Of a stretch of 64,000 nucleotides of DNA, positions 21,727 through 31,313 are shown in pieces. This DNA comes from Gammaproteobacteria bacterium (GTDB lineage: Bacteria > Pseudomonadota > Gammaproteobacteria > Pseudomonadales > Pseudomonadaceae). The stretch is from contig JAMCWB010000037.1 in NCBI GenBank assembly GCA_023475025.1, positions 1 through 64,000 of the forward strand. The letters run 5' to 3'. Position numbers and translations under genes: made by a program. The notes under the pieces were generated by a model. It did not search any database. It saw only the letters and a program-made list of their open reading frames with translations, and was not told the origin of the DNA. Every line of letters starts with the position of its first letter. The first letter of the stretch is position 1.

Positions 21727-21905
21727 ACAGGGCCTTGGGCGCCAAGAGGCGGGGCAGAATTAAAACGCCAGTTTAACTGATTGGCTGGCATTGCCCAACA
21801 CTGTGACAGCATGGCATGAGATATCGGTTGGAGCCCAGCTGATCTGTTTCAATGCTTATCAAGGTGGGCGGGCACGCAGAATCCAGGCTGATCGCCGGTC
21901 CTTGG

Positions 21906-21942
21906 TTACAAAAGTGTAATGTCTGGATCAGCCTGATGACAG
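21906..21942 (+). promoter_or_regulatory. Candidate CopR operator: TTACA-AAAG-TGTAA, then TGACAG after one T plus 16 nt
   Basis: Same architecture as at 31213-31249 and 27504-27563. Confidence 0.7.
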
Positions 21943-22051
21943 GCAGACAACAGGATAATGTCTGTTATGATCATAAATCCACGCAATGTCACCGAAGCGG
22001 CTGAGGTTGTTTCTTAAGGTCAGTTCCGGTTCCCCCAAGGAGGGCAGCACT

Positions 22052-22279
22052 ATGATGAATGAACACATGATGGAGCACAGCATGGGTACAGGGCATTTTC
22101 TGTGGATGCTGGTGATTGCCATTGTCCTGGTGATACCGGCCTGGCGCCTGTGCCAGCGCATCGGATATCCAGGCTGGATGGGCATTTTGGCTATGGTCCC
22201 CTTGCTCAATCTCGGCCTGCTGTATTTTATTGCGTTCAGTAACTGGCCGGTTAATAAAAATAGCGAGGACAAGCCCTGA
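22052..22279 (+). CDS. Small Met/His-rich membrane protein
   Basis: MMNEHMMEHSMGTGHFLWMLVIAIVLVIP; start reassigned after AAGGAGG; stop overlaps start of the ATPase ORF. Confidence 0.65.
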   Translation: MMNEHMMEHSMGTGHFLWMLVIAIVLVIPAWRLCQRIGYPGWMGILAMVPLLNLGLLYFIAFSNWPVNKNSEDKP

Positions 22280-24785
22280 TGGATAATACCAGACAGCAGG
22301 GCTCCCAGGCTCAGCGTGAGATTGAGCTGATTGTGCCGGGCATGGGGTCAGACCATTGCGCCGGTATTGTCAGCAAGACTATTGGCCGCATGGATGGCAT
22401 AGATACCGTTAAAACCAATATTGCCAAGCATCGGGTTAGTGTTCGTTCTTTCTCGTCCGGACCTGATGCGCAGGCGCTCAAACAAGCGGTGGAAGGCGCT
22501 GGATACGATGTGACCTCAGCCCGGGAGCTCGGTGCCCGTACTGTCAAGGTGACTGTTCCGGGGATGGGCTCTGATCATTGTGCGGGCATTATCAAAAATA
22601 CTTTGGCCCGTCACAGTGGTGTGCAGTCGACGTCTACCAACATCGCCAACCACAGTGTGACAGTGGTGCTTGGCAAGGATGGGCCAAACGACCAAGCGCT
22701 GAAGACGCTGATCGAGGGTGCCGGATACGATGTTGCCGCTATCACGGAGGACGGTGGCGACGATGAGGACCAGGCTGCCGCAGGTGAAGAGGCTTACCTG
22801 ACGCTGGCCTGGCGCCGGCTGTGGATCGCGGCCATCCCGGCAACGCTGATCATGCTGCTGATGGTGCCACATATGTTCTGGCAACCCATCCCGGGCTATC
22901 TGGCCATTGTTGTGGTGTTGGCCTTTCCGGTGGTGTTTCTCTACGGCGGTGCGGCGACCCACAAGGCTGCCTGGCGTTCGTTGAAGAACGGCACCTTCAA
23001 CATGGACGTGCTGATATCCATGGGTAGCTTGCCGCCCTTTCTTATCGGCCTGGTGGGCTTCGTTTATCCGATGACGTCCTTTGTCGAGATGGCAGCCACC
23101 ATCATGACATTCCACCTGCTCGGCCGCTTTCTGGAGGCCAAAGCCAAGGGCAAAGCCTCGGAGGCGATCCGGCGCTTGCTCACTCTGGGCGCCAAGACGG
23201 CGCACGTGGAGCGCGATGGCGAGGAAGTTGAAATCCCGGTCAAGGAACTGGTCGCGGGCGACATCATGCTGGTTCGGCCCGGCGACAAGGTGCCAACCGA
23301 TGGTGAGGTGGTGGAGGGTGAAAGCCACCTGGATGAGTCCATCGCTACCGGCGAATCGGTCCCGGTGTATAAAGCCGTAGGCGACAAGGTGATTGGTGCG
23401 ACCATCAACAAGGAAGGCCGTCTGCGGGTCAAGGCTACCCGGGTTGGTGGTGATACTTTCCTGGCGCAGGTCGTCAAGCTGATCGACGAGGCGCAGGGGT
23501 CCAGGGTACCGATCCAGGAATTTGCCGACCGCATGACTGGCCGCTTCGTCCCCCTGGTGCTGTTTATTGCTTTGGGCAGCCTGCTGGCCTGGCTATTGGC
23601 CGCAGATTCATTGCGCCCGATTCTTGAGTGGGGTGCCGGTTTCCTGCCCTGGGTTGATCCCTCGGCAGCTACTCCGGTATTGGCCATTCTGGCGGCGGTC
23701 GCCGTATTGGTCATCGCTGTCCTTGTGCACTCGGGTTGGCGACGCCAACGGCTCTGATGGTGGGGTCCGGTATTGGTGCCGAGCGCGGCATTCTGATTCG
23801 CTCGGGTGAGGCCATCCAGACCTTCAAGGACATCAAGGTCATGGTACTTGATAAAACCGGCACCATTACCCGCGGCGAGCCCAAACTGACGGACGTGGTA
23901 ACTGCCGAAGGTATTGAGGAAACGGACCTGCTGCAATTGGCTGCCACGGTGGAAAATGCCTCCGAGCACCCAATCGCTCGCGCCATCGTCGAGGGTGCCA
24001 GGGAACGCGATATCAAGCCGGGCGATGTGGCCGATTTCCGCTCCACAGGTGCGCGTGGCGTATCGGGCACGGTGGATGGCAAAACAGTACTGATTGGTAA
24101 CCGCCGTCTGCTTGCAGAGGAGGGCGTCAGCGGACTGGAAGCCCTGGATGAGGCTTTGCAGGATCTTGAGAATCAGGGCAGAACAGCGGTCATTGTTGCC
24201 CGTGACAGTCAGGCCTGCGGCATTGTTGCGGTGGCTGACACGCTCAAGGATGAATCGGTTGCAGCCATTCGGGCAATGCACGACGAAGGTCTGCATGTAG
24301 TGATGATCACCGGAGACAACGAGCGGGCAGCCAATGCGGTAGCCCGAGAGGTCGGCATTGACGAGGTGCGTGCGGGTGTATTGCCTGAAGGCAAAGTCGA
24401 TGCGATTCGTGAATTGCAGAAAAAATATGGCAACCACGTCGCCATGGTGGGTGATGGCATCAACGATGCGCCGGCCCTGAAGCAGGCGAATGTGGGCATC
24501 GCCATTGGTGCTGGCGCGGATGTGGCCATCGAAGCGGCAGACGTCACCCTGGTGCGCGGCGAACTCTCCGGCGTCGTCGATGCCATGGTGTTGTCACGCG
24601 CGACTTTCCGCAAAATCGTCGAGAACTTGCTCTGGGCCAGTGGCTATAACATCGCGGTGATTCCGGTAGCGGCAATCGGCTTGTTACACCCGATGATCGG
24701 GGTAGTCGCCATGACAGCCAGTTCGCTGTCGGTGATTGGCAATTCGATGCTGTTGCGCCGGCGGTATGCCAAAGAGCGCCACTGA
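22279..24785 (+). pseudogene. Copper-translocating P1B-type ATPase (CopA-like) interrupted by a single-base frameshift near 23717
   Basis: ORFs 22279..23757 and 23736..24785 rejoin with a -1 shift to give [23 protein letters not shown]; two N-terminal HMA-like domains, DKTGTITRGE, GDGINDAPALKQANVGIAIG, YN and MTASS TM motifs. Confidence 0.85.
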
Positions 24786-24863
24786 GCCGTACTTATTGAT
24801 TATTTGTCGAGCAAGTTGCTACTTGACGTCACGTTGAGTAGCGCTTTCTTGATCACAGGAGAC

Positions 24864-25094
24864 ATGGCCATGACATTAGATCGTCGCTACTGGATTACCC
24901 TGTCAGCCTTCATTGTGATCGCGCTGGCATTCCTTTGGGGGGAGCACCGAGTGCATATTCTCGGCGCTTTGCCCTGGTTGGTGCTGCTGCTCTGTCCGTT
25001 GATGCATATATTCATGCATGGCAATCATGGCAATCATGGCAGTCATGGCGGGCATCAGCATGGATCAGAGAAGGAAGACCATCGTGGGCAGTGA
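24864..25094 (+). CDS. DUF2933-like small membrane protein with His/Gly-rich tail
   Basis: TM segments followed by CPLMHIFMHGNHGNHGSHGGHQHGSEKED. Confidence 0.7.
   Translation: MAMTLDRRYWITLSAFIVIALAFLWGEHRVHILGALPWLVLLLCPLMHIFMHGNHGNHGSHGGHQHGSEKEDHRGQ
25015..25041 (+). repeat. Short in-frame 9-bp tandem repeat (CATGGCAAT/CATGGCAGT) encoding HGNHGNHGS
   Basis: catggcaat catggcaat catggcagt catggcggg read directly. Confidence 0.7.
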
Positions 25095-25734
25095 AACAGG
25101 TGATTACGGTCTCTGGGGGCTGGTGCTGCTGAATTCGGTGGTTTTCATCTTTTTTGCGTTCAGCTTTTTCAAACCACAAACCAAGCGCGACTGGCGTTCA
25201 TTCGGGGCATTCAGTGCGTTCCTGGTTGCCTTGTTTACTGAAATGTATGGTTTCCCGTTAACACTCTTTTTCCTTGCGGGTTGGTTGCAAAGCCGCTATC
25301 CGGACGTGGACTGGTTCTCCCATGACAGTGGGCATTTGCTGGAAATGCTGTTCGGGTGGCAGGGCTCCCCCCATTTTGGGCCATTCCATTTGCTCAGCAC
25401 GGCTTTCATCATTGGTGGGTTTTATCTGATAGCCGCCGGCTGGCGCACGCTGTATGCCGCACAGAAAGAAGGCAAGTTGGCGACGACTGGGCTGTACGCC
25501 TGGGTACGCCACCCGCAATATGCCGGGTTTGCGCTCATTATGTTTGGCTTCCTGCTGCAATGGCCGACGCTGCTCACGCTGGCAATGTTCCCGGTACTGC
25601 TCTGGATGTACTCACGCTTGTCTATTCACGAGGAGCGTGAGGTTGAGAAAATGTTCGGGGATAGCTGGCGCGACTATGCTGCAAAAACCCCACGGTTTAT
25701 CCCGAGTGTGCGGGCATTGCGGCAGCGAACCTAG
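25060..25734 (+). CDS. Isoprenylcysteine carboxyl methyltransferase (ICMT)-like integral membrane methyltransferase
   Basis: TTGLYAWVRHPQYAGFALIMFGFLLQWPTLLTL...EEREVEKMFGDSWRDYAAKTPRFIP; exact start uncertain (25060 or GTG 25084). Confidence 0.8.
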   Translation: MDQRRKTIVGSETGDYGLWGLVLLNSVVFIFFAFSFFKPQTKRDWRSFGAFSAFLVALFTEMYGFPLTLFFLAGWLQSRYPDVDWFSHDSGHLLEMLFGWQGSPHFGPFHLLSTAFIIGGFYLIAAGWRTLYAAQKEGKLATTGLYAWVRHPQYAGFALIMFGFLLQWPTLLTLAMFPVLLWMYSRLSIHEEREVEKMFGDSWRDYAAKTPRFIPSVRALRQRT

Positions 25735-25774
25735 CGGGCTGATATGGCTCTCGTCTGGTGCAGGAACAGCTGGC

Positions 25775-27136
25775 TCAGACTTGAAAAATGGGGGCAAAGC
25801 CACCCCCGGGTGTACGGAAGTTGGTGGTTTGCCCCTGGTAAATACGCGCGGCGGTAAGCAAGGTTTTGCTCGCGTAGGTGTACAGACGAATATCGACCTT
25901 TGCCGTCGTCACACTATCGTCGATGTTGAGGCTGCGCTCGCCAGCGGGAACCAGCGCCTGGGCAATATAATCGCCGGCCAGTATGTTATCGAAGACGCGC
26001 CTGGTCAGCTTGTCACCGCGATAGACGCCTTTGCTGCCATGACCGGCAACGGGCTTGAAGAACAGGCCGCGGCGATCACGCCATAAATCCGCGGCATCAT
26101 CACGGTAAACCAGCCGGGTCTTGGGCACTACGCGTTCCAGCAGCTCGGCATCCTGGCTGTCCAGGCCCCATTCCTGCAGCCTCTGTGCGGCGGATAACAG
26201 CGTCAGGTTGCGCTTGTCAGCGAGCACGGCATGGGTGCGCGGATTCGGCGTGACGACCACCGCAGCATCGAGATAAGCCTGTCTCAAGGCGCTGTGCTGT
26301 GGATCCTCCAGAGCAAAATCCACCAGTCGGTTATAGACCATGTCAATCCGCTGGCCGCCGGCGCTTAACGCGCCATTGGCATAGCTGAGTTCGGCAGGAT
26401 CGAGGATCACGGCATCTACGCCACGGGATTTGAGTAGCCCTTGTGCCAACTGAAATTCGGCGAACAAAAACTGACTTTCCGGAGCAGTGTCTACGATGGC
26501 AATACGTTCAGGCATAGCCGTTGAACGCTGATGTTGCCATTCGCGGTTAAACATGGCGAACACAGCATCATCGAACCGGTCCAGAGGTTGGCTGGTCGTC
26601 GGCAACGCTTGAGCGGATGAACAACACCGGCGCTGAGCACGGGCGAGAATGGCATTCAGGAAAGCACCGCCGGCATTGGTGTTGATTTCGATCAGCCGCG
26701 GCCCTTCAGGTCCCAAGTGGAAGTCATAGCCCATAAAGGCCCCCTGGGGGCCGGGGTCGATATGTGCAATGTCTGGCGCCCAGGACAGCACCTGCTGCAG
26801 ATAGGCAGGCAGTTTGCTCGCAGCTTCGATGGCCTGAACAGCATCTTCCATGGTCAGAATATCGGCTTCAGGGACGAATACGACGGTATTGGAAAAGAAC
26901 TGACTCAGTGCTGGCGTTTCCAGCGAAGGCAGTGCAATGTCGGCGCTCGAGAACTGACCTTGAAGACTGGCATCAAGCGCCTGCTGGTCAAGCGTGATGC
27001 AGTGACAGTAACGGTTGAGCTGGTCGGCAGTCGAAGTGGCTGTTCGCCGGGTATTGTCAGGTTTCTCGGGCATGGGGGCGCCATTGTCAGGAACGAAATT
27101 GATCATGCGAAGCTGATCATACTTCGGTCTGAACAC
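25775..27136 (-). CDS. Uncharacterised ATP-grasp-fold-like protein (possibly circularly permuted)
   Basis: GPEGPRLIEINTNAGGAFLN, FFKPVAGHGSKGVYRGDK, KVDIRLYTY...GGGFAPIFQV resemble ATP-grasp ligase motifs; 453 aa or shorter (internal ATGs). Confidence 0.5.
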   Translation of the reverse strand: MFRPKYDQLRMINFVPDNGAPMPEKPDNTRRTATSTADQLNRYCHCITLDQQALDASLQGQFSSADIALPSLETPALSQFFSNTVVFVPEADILTMEDAVQAIEAASKLPAYLQQVLSWAPDIAHIDPGPQGAFMGYDFHLGPEGPRLIEINTNAGGAFLNAILARAQRRCCSSAQALPTTSQPLDRFDDAVFAMFNREWQHQRSTAMPERIAIVDTAPESQFLFAEFQLAQGLLKSRGVDAVILDPAELSYANGALSAGGQRIDMVYNRLVDFALEDPQHSALRQAYLDAAVVVTPNPRTHAVLADKRNLTLLSAAQRLQEWGLDSQDAELLERVVPKTRLVYRDDAADLWRDRRGLFFKPVAGHGSKGVYRGDKLTRRVFDNILAGDYIAQALVPAGERSLNIDDSVTTAKVDIRLYTYASKTLLTAARIYQGQTTNFRTPGGGFAPIFQV

Positions 27137-27212
27137 GAAGGCCCAGGCTTTTGCTGGTGGTCAATCAATAATGCCAGGAGGTAGGAGTGGTGGGCTTCAG
27201 GTATCAGTTAAT

Positions 27213-27241
27213 GGCGGCGATTCACTTTGTGAGTCGCCGCC
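27213..27241. other. 13-bp hairpin (one wobble) between the small-peptide gene and the ATP-grasp-like gene
   Basis: GGCGGCGATTCAC-TTT-GTGAGTCGCCGCC read directly; no T-tract. Confidence 0.6.
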
Positions 27242-27251
27242 AGTGCCAGCC

Positions 27252-27443
27252 TTACTGGGTTTGCCGGCTACGCGGGTTGTAGGCCCGGTTGGTTTGCGAC
27301 TGGTCTGATGCTGCCTGGGCATCATGCTGAGCGCGGTGATCGTTGAACATATCCCTCAAACGGTCAGTGCCCTGTTCCGCATAGGCAACATTAAAAGTAA
27401 CCAGTGCGGCGACCAGGGCTGTCAAAGTCAGTGTGCGTTGCAT
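27252..27443 (-). CDS. Small secreted protein (63 aa, signal peptide)
   Basis: MQRTLTLTALVAALVTFNVAYAEQ signal peptide, RBS-like gaggag nearby; downstream of candidate CopR operator. Confidence 0.65.
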   Translation of the reverse strand: MQRTLTLTALVAALVTFNVAYAEQGTDRLRDMFNDHRAQHDAQAASDQSQTNRAYNPRSRQTQ

Positions 27444-27503
27444 AATCTACTCCAATTGAATAAGTGAGGACTTCAGCTTCTGTTGGAGTCTGGCAGAGCC
27501 GCA

Positions 27504-27563
27504 CTGTCAGCCATATGACAGCAAGATTACAGTTGGGTCAGTTGGGTTATCCGCTGTTGACAG
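27504..27563. promoter_or_regulatory. Candidate bidirectional CopR operator (TTACA-GTTG-GGTCA flanked on both sides by TGACAG, one base plus 16 nt away)
   Basis: Central box 27527-27540; TGACAG at 558-563 (+) and CTGTCA at 504-509 (TGACAG on -), both with the 16-nt spacing seen at the other sites. Confidence 0.65.
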
Positions 27564-27590
27564 GCGGTCAGTGACATAAAAGGATCAGGA

Positions 27591-29054
27591 ATGGCTATCC
27601 GAAATACTGCCTTGCGGGGACACCTTTTCCGCAGGCTTCCCCGCTGGTTGATGTTGTTGATCCTGGCTCATGTGTTGGGCTTGGTGTCGTCTTTCGACGC
27701 CATGATGTCAACCCGGACTGCTCCTGGTGCTGTGGCATGGATTGTCTCCCTGAATGCCGTGCCCTATGTCGCGGTACCTGCCTATTGGGTTTTCGGGCGC
27801 AGCCGTTTTCAGGGCTATGTGTTGTCTCGCCGCGATGAAGACTCGGTCTTGTCAGCCACCTTGGCGGACAAGCTGGCTGAGCTGCAAGCCCGCCGGTATA
27901 GCGGGCAAGACAATGACCGGCATGTTGCCGGTATTGAGCAGTTAGCCAAGCTACCCGTACTGGCAGGCAACAAGGTAGAGCTGCTGATCGATGGGGAAGA
28001 CGCTTATGGCAGCATTTTTGCCGGCATAGCTGCCGCTGAAAAATATGTCCTGGTGCAGAGCTACATCATCAAGTCCGACGCAGTAGGGCAGCAGTTGCAA
28101 GATGCCTTGGTCAGCAAGGCCAAAGAGGGTGTTCGCGTTTATCTGCTGTACGATGAGATAGGCAGCCATGCATTGAGTACCAGTTATCTGGACGAGCTGC
28201 GGCTTGCAGGTGTTAACGTGCACCACTTTCATTCCAACCGGGGGCGCGGAAACCGCTTCCAGTTGAATTTCCGCAACCATCGTAAAATTGTGGTGGTGGA
28301 TGGACAGTCAGGCTGGCTGGGCGGCTTCAACATGGGCGAAGAATATCTGCATGGTCACCCTCAGCTGGGCCCCTGGCGGGATACCCACTTGGTTGTTGAA
28401 GGCCCTGCCGCTCTGGCACTTCAGCTGGTGTTTCTGGAGGATTGGCACTGGGCAACCGAGGATATACTGGATTTGCCCTGGACGCCGAGTATCCATCGTG
28501 GGCATGCCACACCGGTGCTTGTTTTGCCATCTGGCCCTGCTGACCGCTTTGAAACCGCCAGCCTGATGATTCAGCAGGCAATTCATTCGGCCCATGAGCG
28601 CATCTGGATATCCAGCCCTTACTTCGTTCCAGATGAAGGTGTTCAGTCGATGCTTAAACTGGCAGCTCTAAACGGTGTCGATGTGCGGATACTGATTCCT
28701 GAGCGGCCAGACAATGCACTGACATTTTGGGCAGCCTATGCTTTTCTTGGGCCAATGCTGGACGCAGGGGTAAAGGTCTATCGGTATCAGGAAGGCTTTC
28801 TGCATGGCAAGGCGTTTCTGGTCGATGACAGCATGGCTGCTGTGGGCACGGTCAATCTGGATAACCGCTCATTCCGCTTGAACTTCGAGGTCACTGCGCT
28901 GGTGCTGGATAAGCCATTTGCAGCCACGGTTGCCGATATGTTTGTAGATGACTTTGCCAGATCGAGGCAAATGCAGCCGGAAGATATCAGGCAACTGACC
29001 TTCGGGCACAGGGCGCGATCACGGGCAGCCTACCTGTTTGCGCCCTTGCTTTAA
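27591..29054 (+). CDS. cls: Cardiolipin synthase (phospholipase D family)
   Basis: Two HKD motifs (FRNHRKIVVVDGQSGWLGGFN and FLHGKAFLVDDSMAAVGTVNLDNRSF). Confidence 0.93.
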   Translation: MAIRNTALRGHLFRRLPRWLMLLILAHVLGLVSSFDAMMSTRTAPGAVAWIVSLNAVPYVAVPAYWVFGRSRFQGYVLSRRDEDSVLSATLADKLAELQARRYSGQDNDRHVAGIEQLAKLPVLAGNKVELLIDGEDAYGSIFAGIAAAEKYVLVQSYIIKSDAVGQQLQDALVSKAKEGVRVYLLYDEIGSHALSTSYLDELRLAGVNVHHFHSNRGRGNRFQLNFRNHRKIVVVDGQSGWLGGFNMGEEYLHGHPQLGPWRDTHLVVEGPAALALQLVFLEDWHWATEDILDLPWTPSIHRGHATPVLVLPSGPADRFETASLMIQQAIHSAHERIWISSPYFVPDEGVQSMLKLAALNGVDVRILIPERPDNALTFWAAYAFLGPMLDAGVKVYRYQEGFLHGKAFLVDDSMAAVGTVNLDNRSFRLNFEVTALVLDKPFAATVADMFVDDFARSRQMQPEDIRQLTFGHRARSRAAYLFAPLL

Positions 29055-29065
29055 TAACGACTCGG

Positions 29066-30454
29066 CTAGACTTCACCAATGGCCGGAAACGCCAGGTGAA
29101 AACAGGTTAGCCCGTCGGCCGAGGTGCACCAGATACTGCCGCTGTGGGCTTTGACAATGGCAGCGGCGATGGCCAGACCAAGCCCGGCGTTGTTCGGGGT
29201 GCCTTCGTGACGGGCGCTGTCAGCCCGGTAGAAGCGATCAAACAGCCGGCTCAGGTGTTCAGGTGCAATGGTTTCGCCAGGGTTGGCAAATGTCAGTTGC
29301 ACGCCCGCCGGGGTGTCGTTCAGGGTGATTCGAATGGTTTTCCCTGTCGGGGTGTAGCGCAAGGCATTGGACAACAGGTTGCTGATCACGCGGGCGATCA
29401 ACAGGGGGTCGCCGAGGATCTTGCCGCTGCCGGTCAGCTCGATATCAATCGTCTTGTCCTCGGCGAGGATCTGGTAGTAGTCGAGCTGTTTGGCAATCAG
29501 GCTATGCAATGCCAATGTTTCTGGGCGGACCGGGGTCAGGCCATTATCGGATTTGGCCAGAAACAGCATGTCGTCAATCATGCGTGACAGGTGTTTCAAT
29601 TCTTCCAGATTGGAGTGCAGGTTGTTGGCATAGGTCGCCATGTCGCGTTCACGGGTGAGCACGACTTCGGTCTGGGTCATCATATTGCTGACCGGGGTGC
29701 GCATTTCATGGGCGATGTCGGCGGAAAAGTTCGATATGCGCGCAAAGGCATCCTCGAGACGCGCCAGCATGGCATTGAAGGAATCGACCATGGGCACCAG
29801 TTCACCGGGCACGCCGCTGACATCAATGCGTTCGCTCAGTGAGCGCGCCGACATCGAGGCAACCCGGCGGGTAATCCTGCGCAAGGGTTGCAGGCCGCTG
29901 CGGGCAACCAGCCAGCCAAGGGCGGCACTGCCCACGGCACACAGCAACAATCCGGCCCATAGCCAGTGCAGCAGGGAGCGAAAGAACAGAGTGTGGGTGG
30001 TAATGTCCAGCGCCAATACCACTGTCAGGGTTTCATCGGCGACCACGGCGCGGGTCATGGCGCCCCGGTAGTAGGTGTTGCCTTCCTGCCAGGTCCAGTG
30101 GTGTTCCGGGTCTGCTGGCGGATAGCTGGGTGGCAGCTCGGCCCCCTGCGGCTCGGCAAAGAGCACCCGGTCATCGGCACCCAGGATCACGGCCCGCAGG
30201 GTTTCATGGGCGCCGAGCATGGCATGTAATTGCGGTTGCAGGTTGTCCAGCTCGGCAGTGCCGGGATAGTACTCGAGCAAGCTGTGAATCGAGTGGATCT
30301 TTTCCTGCAAGGTGTGCTGGTCGAGCTCCTCGAAGTGGTATTGGCTGAGCAGGTAAAAGCCGGTTGCGGTCAGCGAAATCACCGTCGTGGCCGCCAGCAT
30401 GAAGGCCAGGCCGATGCGCAGGGTCAATGACATCCGTGACATCAGTCTGCGCAT
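29066..30454 (-). CDS. copS: Heavy-metal sensor histidine kinase (CopS/CusS)
   Basis: HAMP + [25 protein letters not shown]-box + [16 protein letters not shown]. Confidence 0.9.
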   Translation of the reverse strand: MRRLMSRMSLTLRIGLAFMLAATTVISLTATGFYLLSQYHFEELDQHTLQEKIHSIHSLLEYYPGTAELDNLQPQLHAMLGAHETLRAVILGADDRVLFAEPQGAELPPSYPPADPEHHWTWQEGNTYYRGAMTRAVVADETLTVVLALDITTHTLFFRSLLHWLWAGLLLCAVGSAALGWLVARSGLQPLRRITRRVASMSARSLSERIDVSGVPGELVPMVDSFNAMLARLEDAFARISNFSADIAHEMRTPVSNMMTQTEVVLTRERDMATYANNLHSNLEELKHLSRMIDDMLFLAKSDNGLTPVRPETLALHSLIAKQLDYYQILAEDKTIDIELTGSGKILGDPLLIARVISNLLSNALRYTPTGKTIRITLNDTPAGVQLTFANPGETIAPEHLSRLFDRFYRADSARHEGTPNNAGLGLAIAAAIVKAHSGSIWCTSADGLTCFHLAFPAIGEV

Positions 30455-31125
30455 GGGTCATCCAGCATATAGCCCATGCCACGTGCGGTCTGGATCAGCT
30501 TGACCTCGAAGTCATCATCCACCTTGGCCCGTAGGCGCCTTATGGCGACTTCAATCACATTGGTGTCGCTGTCGAAATTCATATCCCAGACCTGGGAAGC
30601 GATCAGGGATTTGGAGAGGATTTCACCCGGCCGGCGGAGGAACAGTTCCAGCAGAGCAAATTCCTTGGCCGTCAGGTCAATCCGCTTGCCGGCGCGACTG
30701 GCACGGCGCTTCAGCAGATCAATTTCCAGATCGGCAATCTGCAAGGTCGTTTGCACCGGTACTGCATTGCCCCGGCGCAGCAGGCTGCGCACGCGGGCAA
30801 GCAACTCGGAAAAGGCAAACGGCTTTACCAGATAATCATCGGCGCCCAGCTCCAGACCCTTGACCCGGTCGGCCACACTGTCGCGGGCAGTGAGGAACAG
30901 CACAGGTACCGATTGACCGGCAGCGCGCAAGGCGGCCAGCACTTCCCAGCCGTCCAGGCCGGGCAGCATGACGTCGAGAATCAGCACGTCGTAGTTTGCG
31001 GTCAAGGCGCTATGCAGCGCATCCGTGCCATTGGTGGCCAGATCGGTATTAAACCCAGCCTCGACCAGGCCTTGCTGCAGGTAGGCACCGGTTTTGGCTT
31101 CGTCTTCGACTACCAGAATCTTCAT
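30442..31125 (-). CDS. copR: Heavy-metal response regulator (CopR/CusR, OmpR family)
   Basis: [25 protein letters not shown]...[18 protein letters not shown]-terminal winged helix. Confidence 0.93.
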   Translation of the reverse strand: MKILVVEDEAKTGAYLQQGLVEAGFNTDLATNGTDALHSALTANYDVLILDVMLPGLDGWEVLAALRAAGQSVPVLFLTARDSVADRVKGLELGADDYLVKPFAFSELLARVRSLLRRGNAVPVQTTLQIADLEIDLLKRRASRAGKRIDLTAKEFALLELFLRRPGEILSKSLIASQVWDMNFDSDTNVIEVAIRRLRAKVDDDFEVKLIQTARGMGYMLDDPCAD

Positions 31126-31212
31126 CCATCAACCCTCAGCACCATGGTCGAGTTTGGTTCGGCCGTCAGTCTACGCCTGAATCGATGGACTGATACCTGC
31201 TTAGAGCCAAGC

Positions 31213-31249
31213 TTACAAAAATGTAATGCATGCTTCAGCAAGGTGACAG
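31213..31249 (+). promoter_or_regulatory. Candidate CopR operator (TTACA-AAAA-TGTAA, then TGACAG after one T plus 16 nt) in the divergent copR/31314 intergenic region
   Basis: Inverted repeat plus fixed-distance TGACAG, same as the other two sites. Confidence 0.72.
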
Positions 31250-31313
31250 CCAGATAAGCGGATCATGCCTGCTATTGCTAACACATCCATGTGATTTCAC
31301 CGAGGCAGCTGGC

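Noticed and set aside
23716-23730. Programmed -1 frameshifting in the Cu-ATPase, as in E. coli copA
   Set aside because: E. coli copA frameshifting occurs after the first metal-binding domain on a slippery heptamer; here the shift is at CPC and no slippery heptamer is visible, so error or mutation is more likely.
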